Origin: Allantophomopsis cytisporea
Taxonomy: Eukaryota > Ascomycota > Leotiomycetes > Phacidiales > Phacidiaceae
Assembly (NCBI GenBank): GCA_024752435.1
Contig: CP103031.1
Coordinates: 1,360,001 to 1,424,000 of the forward strand
Direction of reading: 5' to 3'
Length of the DNA stretch: 64,000 bases
The translations under genes were made by a program, and so were the position numbers. This document shows, piece after piece, positions 58,420 to 64,000 of the stretch; the stretch's first letter is position 1; the number at the start of each line of letters is the position of its first letter. The notes beneath the pieces are model-generated. The model searched no databases. It saw only the letters and a list, made by a program, of their open reading frames with translations, and had not been told where the DNA came from.

Positions 58420-59664
58420 ATGAGGAGGTCTGCCTATCGCATTCACTCACTGTGTGCCAGCAATCTTCCACCGCGGCGATCAATTGCCTGCAGTGCTCCC
58501 GTATGGCGTCCTGACTTGCCGCCGACTGGCACAGGCGCTGCTCCCCCACACCGCGCTTCACTGCCATTCCGTTTTGAAACCGGGCACGCATTGTATGCAA
58601 AACGAGCTCCACGCCCTTTCCCTCCGCCCTTCCTATCACCGCCCTCGGGTTCTTTCTCGGAGCCTTTAAGCACCCATCATAGAAGTCGTGATAGGCGCGC
58701 TTTTGTCAATGGAGAGCTCATCCGGGGCTACACCAACGGTGACGATGCTATATATGCCAGCGACACATTCATAGCTGCAAATGACGGCGTTGGAGCTTGG
58801 TCTACCAGGCCAGGAGGACATGCGGGGTACGGGAGTATGAAACCTTTGGCCTGACAAGTGACTAATGGCAGTTCAGACTCTGGTCCCGCTTGATCATACA
58901 TTTCTGGGCTCTCGAGGCCGAAGCCGACCTCACGCAGCTTCGTCCTGCCGGAGAAGACTACCAGCCCAAACCAGCTGAATATTTGCAGAAGGCTTACGAT
59001 CAAACGATCAAGGCGACGTCCGCGCCCAATAAGTGGCAGGGCACTACAACCGCTGTTGGTGCTCATTTACATTATACTCGCCATGCTGATGATGAGACGG
59101 CGCCCATATCACCATTGCTATATGTTGTCAATCTTGGCGACTCACAGGTATTGGTCCTACGTCCGCGAGATAACGAGGTCATATTCAAGACGACTGAACA
59201 ATGGCATTGGTTTGATTGCCCTCGGCAACTGGGCACAAATAGTCCAGATACTCCACGGGACAATGCAGTATTGGATATTGTGGATATCGAAGAGAACGAC
59301 ATTGTTCTCGCTATGTCTGATGGTGTGATTGATAATCTATGGGAACACGAAATTTTGGAGAGTGTTGTCAATAGTATTCGCAAATGGGAAGCTGGAGAGG
59401 GAGGTCCTAGTTTGGGAGATCGAAAAGGCGGTGCTGGAGGGGGAATGCAATTCGTTGCTGAAGAACTGATGAAGGCTGCAAGGGTCATCGCTACGGATCC
59501 TTTTGCAGAGAGTCCATTCATGGAGCATGCAGTGGAGGAGGGTCTAGCCATGGAAGGGGGTGAGTTCAATCAATTTGGCTGAGTTACAATTTACTGATTC
59601 TCTTCAAGGGAAGCTCGATGATATCAGCGTCGTAGCAGCCATTTGCAGAAAGAGTAACGGGTGA
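58420..59664 (+). CDS. PTC7-like PP2C-type protein phosphatase (probably mitochondrial)
   Basis: Three exons (58420-58826, 58877-59559, 59609-59664) total 1146 nt, 381 residues. PTC7-type metal-dependent Ser/Thr phosphatases act in mitochondria, in yeast on coenzyme Q biosynthesis. Visible elements are D-G-V-G-A-W near residue 120 (metal-binding Asp), V-V-N-L-G-D-S-Q-V-L-V-L, M-S-D-G-V-I-D-N-L-W and the C-terminal L-D-D-I-S-V-V-A-A-I. The chosen start gives M-R-R-S-A-Y-R-I-H-S, Arg/Ser-rich and free of acid, fitting a mitochondrial presequence. An earlier in-frame ATG at 58297 exists, but it would translate a CTAC/CTAT simple repeat, so I consider it leader. The donor is GTACGG and the acceptor TTCAG; both junctions keep the conserved H-A-G-L-W-S and E-G-G-K-L-D-D segments in frame. 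Confidence 0.9.
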
Positions 59665-60338
59665 AACGAGATATTATGGAAATTCTAACATCCATCAACC
59701 CTCAGCTCAAAAAATCCATCACTCACAAGCATGCCGACCTCGACCTCGGTCTTCCAAAGCACTCCCGTCAGCTTCCTGCCTGTAATCACACAGAAGATAT
59801 GGTAGGAAATGTGGCAGTATGGGTGGATTACCGAAAGAGGAACTCTCAGTTCCGTCATATGATGACCGACTATTCAAGTGTGGCGCTCAAATAATGACTT
59901 ACATAAAACAAAAGCATGGGAATGGAAAGGGAACGTCATACTTTTTGGGAAGCATACAGCCGATACATCCTAGGTATTAAACAGCGTAGCGTAAAGGGGA
60001 ATATTTGGGATCTCTCATACACACTTTACCGCGAGAAAGGAAGCAATGAGATATAGTTTGCAGTGAATTGTACAATGCCAACGTAAAATACCACAGTGTG
60101 CTAACCCGAGCACTTGAGTCTTTTTGCGTTCTAAAAGCGGAATCCACAAGGCTAAGAAAATGGCATGGCTCGCACGTACCACAACCTTAATATTTCAATG
60201 GCTGCAAACTGATAATCAAAATATTCTGCCGACTTGCAGCCTCGAACAAATCCACAGCTATTTACCAAAATTTTCGCGCCTCACCCAACATCACCGCATA
60301 GCTTTGTACGCCGATTTCGCCGTCAGTAGCTGCCCAAG
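59665..60338. other. Intergenic spacer
   Basis: Presumed 3' UTR of the phosphatase and promoter of UTP23. I see no other feature. Confidence 0.5.
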
Positions 60339-61377
60339 ATGCGCGGGAAACGCTCTAAGCAGTATCGCAAGCTCATGCAGCAGTATGGCATGACCTATGG
60401 CTTCCGCGAACCTTACCAGGTCCTTGGTGAGTTTTGCGACCTATGGATTGAAGGGAGTTATTTCTGACAGCGTTGGGTACAGTTGATGCAGAGATTGTCA
60501 GGGATGCAGACAGATTCAAGATGGATCTTCTTGGTGGTTTGGAGCGCACTTTGTATGGACAGGTCAAGCCGAGTAAGAGTCCCTCCAGTGGTTATTCGAG
60601 ACGGAGTGCTGACTGTCCTACCTTTCAGTGATCACTCAATGTTCTATGCGACACCTCTACGCCGCTGCCTCTGAGCCTGGCGTATCCTACCTCATTGACA
60701 AAGCGAAGACCTTCGAGCGTCGTCGATGCGGCCATCTCCCAGAGGAATACCCGGAACCGCTGTCAGCAACAGAGTGTCTGTCCGCGGTCGTCGATCCGAA
60801 GTCCACGAAACACAACAAGCACAGATACGTAGTTGCCAGTCAGGACATTGAAGTCAGAAAGGCCATGAGGGGAATCTTGGGTGTGCCATTGGTGTACATC
60901 AACAGAAGCGTCATGATTATGGAGCCCATGGCCGATGCGAGTGTGGAGACTAGAGAGAAGGGAGAGAGGGGGAAGTTCAGAGATGGTCTGAAGAGGGGTA
61001 GTGGGAGCGTGGGCATGAAGAGGAAGAGAGGCGACGAAGAGGAGGAGGGAAAATCGGCGGGTGCGGGTGACGATGCGCCGAAGAAGAAGAAGAAGTTCGG
61101 CGCGCCGAAGGGCCCTAATCCTCTGGCTGTGAAGAAGTCGAAGAAGAAGGTCGAGGGTGAGGGTGCGAAGGCGCCGAGGAAGGAGGGTGAGGGCCAGAAG
61201 AAGGTTGATGGTTTTGTAGCGGAGGCTGGTGGGGATGCGCCTTCAAATCCAGATGCGAAGAAGAAGCGGAGAAGAAAGCATAAGTCTGTGGCTGCTGGGG
61301 CTGCTGAGGATGGTGCTGGCGATGCTGGGGATTCTACCCATGTGGTGGATACGGTGATGGGAGATGCGTCTTCGTGA
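60339..61377 (+). CDS. UTP23: UTP23-like rRNA-processing protein (SSU processome)
   Basis: Three exons (60339-60426, 60483-60572, 60629-61377) total 927 nt, 308 residues. UTP23 is a nucleolar PIN-domain-fold factor needed for early pre-rRNA cleavages and snR30 release. The N-terminus M-R-G-K-R-S-K-Q-Y-R-K-L-M and F-R-E-P-Y-Q-V-L are diagnostic. The PIN region follows (D-A-E-I-V-R-D-A, L-Y-G-Q-V-K-P), then T-Q-C-S-M-R-H-L-Y and R-R-R-C-G-H-L, whose Cys/His residues form the family zinc site, then Y-V-V-A-S-Q-D and G-V-P-L-V-Y-I-N-R. The C-terminal 120 residues are Lys-rich, with several K-K-K-K clusters acting as nucleolar localisation signals. Introns are short, with GTGAGT and GTAAGA donors. 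Confidence 0.95.
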
Positions 61378-62236
61378 GAAGTGGGAGATTATTTGCATAT
61401 ATGGCGTTTTAGGGCGTCGGGTGGGCTGCCTATAGAGCAGATTGATTCTACAATTCTATGAGTTTTAAGATCCGTGGGGGGTTTTGGTCCTCTCGTACTA
61501 CAATGTTGATGAGTGACGAACGAGTAAGGTCAATCGATATTGGTTATTGAATTTGTGTTATGTTGTCGTATGTTGAGAATCTTCAAAATGCATCTCAAAT
61601 GCTTCGATAGACTCTAAGAAGCCTTGAACCATTCCATATCAAATCCGTGCTCAATCACAGCCGCTCATTACAGGGGTTTACGCCATAGTTCTTTAGGAAT
61701 CCTGATGCGGCTGCTTCTAAGTACCACCATACCTTACCAGTAAGTGAACTCTACCTTGTCAGCGTGCATACACTCGTGCACTTTGAATTCCGATCGTCAC
61801 AAATAGAGTATTTGCAACCATACTCAAGATTAGACAGAAAGTCTGGATAGTTTCCGAAAAAGGGGGCTCAGCATTCTTACATAAATTATTTCACCACTTC
61901 TTCCTCAGATCAACACCGTTCACAGGCTTCTGAAACTCTTGCGATCGTGTTCATGCACGTGCATTCGTCACAGAACCGTCTTCGACGGCAGCTGATGACC
62001 CCACACTAAACGGAAAGCGGCCGCGGATAGGCATAGTACGGCGACCTATGCAATTCGAAGCCTCGACTGCAATGTCCAAGCAGCTTACTGTTGTACACAG
62101 GACCATACTCCACAACGCCAAGATTCGCCTCTCAGGCAAACGATGGATATCCTATGATTCTGAACTATATACTCGGACTTTAGTGAGGTGGTAGAGCGAA
62201 GAGAGCAGAGCTTGATGAGAGCGACTCAGACACAAG
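61378..62236. other. Intergenic region upstream of the DUF726 gene
   Basis: 3' flank of UTP23 and promoter region of the next gene. It contains a GCACGTGC E-box near 61957. No gene is visible. Confidence 0.5.
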
Positions 62237-64000
62237 ATGCAGTCGAATGGACAGAGTACTGCCCCGCAAGTGTCCGCTCCATCGAAACAGGACAATGTCG
62301 CACATGAATCCCAGCCCACTGAATATGTCGAAAGGGATGATTTTGGCTTGCCCATTAGGAAGCATAAGATCGCCGCCTCAGTAGATAATGCAGCCAAATC
62401 GCAGCCTCCCCCCAGCGAGGGGCCGCCAAAGGATCAGGATCCTAAAATCAATAATGTGGAAGAGGTGAAAAGCAACGGAGGGGCGGAAAAGTCGACGCCA
62501 ATTGCAGAAAGTTCCGCGTCCCTCGAAGGAAAGAATTCGAAGAGCGAAAATCATGATGTTAAAGATGAAGAGTCGCCGACGGGCTCGAAATTAGACGACG
62601 CAGCAGGGGCTCCACCTACAACGAACGGATCGAAGGAGGACGACAAGAGCACTTCTGAGAATGCCTCGACACCACCAACTGGGGAGTCCACCAAGAATGA
62701 TCCAGGGAACCTAGCGGATAGTGATACCAAGGCGGGGAAGGGACATCAGAGAGCAAAAAGCTCGGTGAACGGGGTTTCGGAATGGTCTCATCAGCAAATG
62801 GCACCACATCCGATCGAAGAAGAGAAGGAGGATGACGGCGAATGGCAGACGATGCCAGCATTTGCGCCTTACGATATATACGATGACGATAACCGTTTAG
62901 TTGCCCGAGAGGCCCCGGATGAGGAGGATAGAAATGCCGCATATGCCAGCCTTGGAGGCGCGGGTAAGGGTTATACTCGAGTACAGCTGGATGAGGATGC
63001 GCAATCCGCAACTAGCTTGGACGAGAATACGTCATATCTGTTCAAGGAAGCAAACGGTACTGGCGTTGCTGATGGTGAGGACGAGGAGGCTAGGGATGCT
63101 GTTTCACAGATGCAGGCTACAAAGGACCTCTTGACGGAGACTCAACGAATAGCTTATGTTGGAATGACTCGACTAGCTTTGTCGGATATGTGCAAGCAAG
63201 CTGAAGCTATCGAATTCACCAAAGGCTCGAAGAAAGAAGTACAACTGGCAGCAGAGGCAATGAAGATGTGGAGTCAGAAGATGATGGTTCGATTATATGC
63301 TCATATGGAAATCAGCACTGCGGAGCAGATCATGATAGAGCAATTGGCTGAGCACGGTGTAGAGCCTAATGACCTTAGACCTACGTTGATGCAAAATGCT
63401 CGAGTGAAGAACCCGATGGCCGAGAAGCATACCTCTTCCTTTTCGCTCAACTCGCAGAGCACAATGTCAGCCGGATCTCTACATAGTCCACGCGAATCGA
63501 TATCATCGCCGAGATCAACTTCGTCGCCTAGAATAATTGAGGAGGACGCTGCAAGTTTACCACCACCATATGCGGAGCATGAGGGTGATGACTTGCCTGA
63601 AGTACGCACACCAAGTCAACTTCCTACCACCAAAAACATCGACATCGATCTCCGGTGGACAATCCTTTGTGATTTATTCTTGACCCTTATTGCAGACTCG
63701 ATTTATGACGCAAGATCGCGAGTTCTTTTAGAGCGTGTGGGGTCTCATTTAGAAGTTCCATGGTTAGAAATCTGTCGATTTGAGAAGAGGGTGACAGACG
63801 CGCTAGAAATGCAACAGGCTGCTGAGAAGGAGAACTGGAATGAAGACGAACACAAAGAAAATAGACGGAAGCTTGCTCTGAAGAAGCGATATATGATGAT
63901 GGGTCTTGCAACCGTGGGAGGTGGTTTGGTCATTGGTCTTTCTGCCGGTCTGTTGGCGCCTGTTATTGGTGCTGGTCTGGCCGCTGGCTTTACAACAATT
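62237..64000 (+). CDS. DUF726 family membrane protein, 5' part (runs off the window)
   Basis: One frame is open without interruption from ATG 62237-62239 to the window end, 588 codons. The first 200 residues are acidic and disordered, with many Ser/Lys/Asp. Residues about 200-430 contain E-D-D-G-E-W-Q-T-M-P-A-F-A-P-Y-D-I-Y-D-D-D-N-type sequence and a helical segment with T-Q-R-I-A-Y-V-G-M-T-R-L. From about residue 480 the DUF726 domain begins (L-F-L-T-L-I-A-D-S-I-Y-D-A-R-S-R-V-L-L and E-V-P-W-L-E-I-C-R-F-E-K-R-V), leading into a Gly/Ala-rich hydrophobic segment M-G-L-A-T-V-G-G-G-L-V-I-G-L. DUF726 proteins have an alpha/beta-hydrolase-like part after this; yeast Mil1 is a member linked to clathrin adaptors. 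The hydrolase part lies beyond the window. Confidence 0.9.
   Translation, partial: MQSNGQSTAPQVSAPSKQDNVAHESQPTEYVERDDFGLPIRKHKIAASVDNAAKSQPPPSEGPPKDQDPKINNVEEVKSNGGAEKSTPIAESSASLEGKNSKSENHDVKDEESPTGSKLDDAAGAPPTTNGSKEDDKSTSENASTPPTGESTKNDPGNLADSDTKAGKGHQRAKSSVNGVSEWSHQQMAPHPIEEEKEDDGEWQTMPAFAPYDIYDDDNRLVAREAPDEEDRNAAYASLGGAGKGYTRVQLDEDAQSATSLDENTSYLFKEANGTGVADGEDEEARDAVSQMQATKDLLTETQRIAYVGMTRLALSDMCKQAEAIEFTKGSKKEVQLAAEAMKMWSQKMMVRLYAHMEISTAEQIMIEQLAEHGVEPNDLRPTLMQNARVKNPMAEKHTSSFSLNSQSTMSAGSLHSPRESISSPRSTSSPRIIEEDAASLPPPYAEHEGDDLPEVRTPSQLPTTKNIDIDLRWTILCDLFLTLIADSIYDARSRVLLERVGSHLEVPWLEICRFEKRVTDALEMQQAAEKENWNEDEHKENRRKLALKKRYMMMGLATVGGGLVIGLSAGLLAPVIGAGLAAGFTTI

Noticed and set aside
1..64000. 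tRNA genes, CRISPR arrays, secondary-metabolite cluster
   Set aside because: I looked for B-box-like GGTTCGA motifs in cloverleaf context, regularly spaced repeats, and PKS/NRPS/terpene synthase motifs and found none.

Overview
This window comes from a filamentous ascomycete fungus (Pezizomycotina). The evidence is short spliceosomal introns (about 50-130 nt) with GTAAGT/GTATGT-type donors, YAG acceptors and CTAA(C/T)-like branch sites; fungal gene families such as TVP23, CAF120, UTP23, a GH71 alpha-1,3-glucanase, an Ecm33-like wall protein and a fungal OTT_1508-type deaminase; and AT-rich, TpA-rich tracts that look like repeats decayed by RIP. A leotiomycete is my guess from the protein style, not something shown. 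Coordinates below are genomic spans of coding exons, and exon limits are given in each entry.

Layout. 0-5 kb: the 3' end of an acidic protein, a decayed aspartic-protease (retropepsin-like) fragment, a gene-free AT-rich block, then TVP23 on the minus strand. 5-14.5 kb: a copy of a dispersed repeat, an Ecm33-like surface protein (minus), and a nine-exon GH71 mutanase (plus) with an in-frame stop before a Ser/Thr-rich tail. 14.5-18.7 kb: a CitE/HpcH-type lyase with the second repeat copy in its promoter, then a large unrecognised basic/disordered protein (minus). 18.7-23.8 kb: a 5-kb gene-free stretch holding a GC-rich hairpin and simple repeats, leading into a glycine-rich RNA-binding protein. 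25-37 kb: a ChaC-type gamma-glutamylcyclotransferase (minus), a penta-EF-hand calcium-binding protein (plus), a GH15 trehalase/glucoamylase-like enzyme (minus) whose micro-exon breaks frame, an aldo-keto reductase (plus) and an OTT_1508-like deaminase (minus). 37-50 kb: a flavin amine oxidase (minus) and a single-exon MFS transporter (plus), separated by wide gene-poor spaces. 50-64 kb: the PH-domain CCR4-NOT subunit CAF120 (minus), a microsatellite-rich spacer, a PTC7-like mitochondrial PP2C phosphatase, the ribosome-biogenesis factor UTP23, and the 5' part of a DUF726 protein that runs off the window end.

The genes do not form a recognisable biosynthetic cluster or operon-like unit. They are a mix of housekeeping functions (Golgi membrane, ribosome biogenesis, mRNA deadenylation, calcium and glutathione metabolism, mitochondrial phosphatase) and cell-wall or carbohydrate genes. 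I did not find a convincing new multi-gene system. The most interesting signals are the fungal deaminase with its long N-terminal region, the GH71 gene with an apparent late stop and an unexplained C-terminal half, the GH15 micro-exon frame conflict, the duplicated promoter-sized repeat, and the structured 56-nt inverted repeat in the 5-kb gap.
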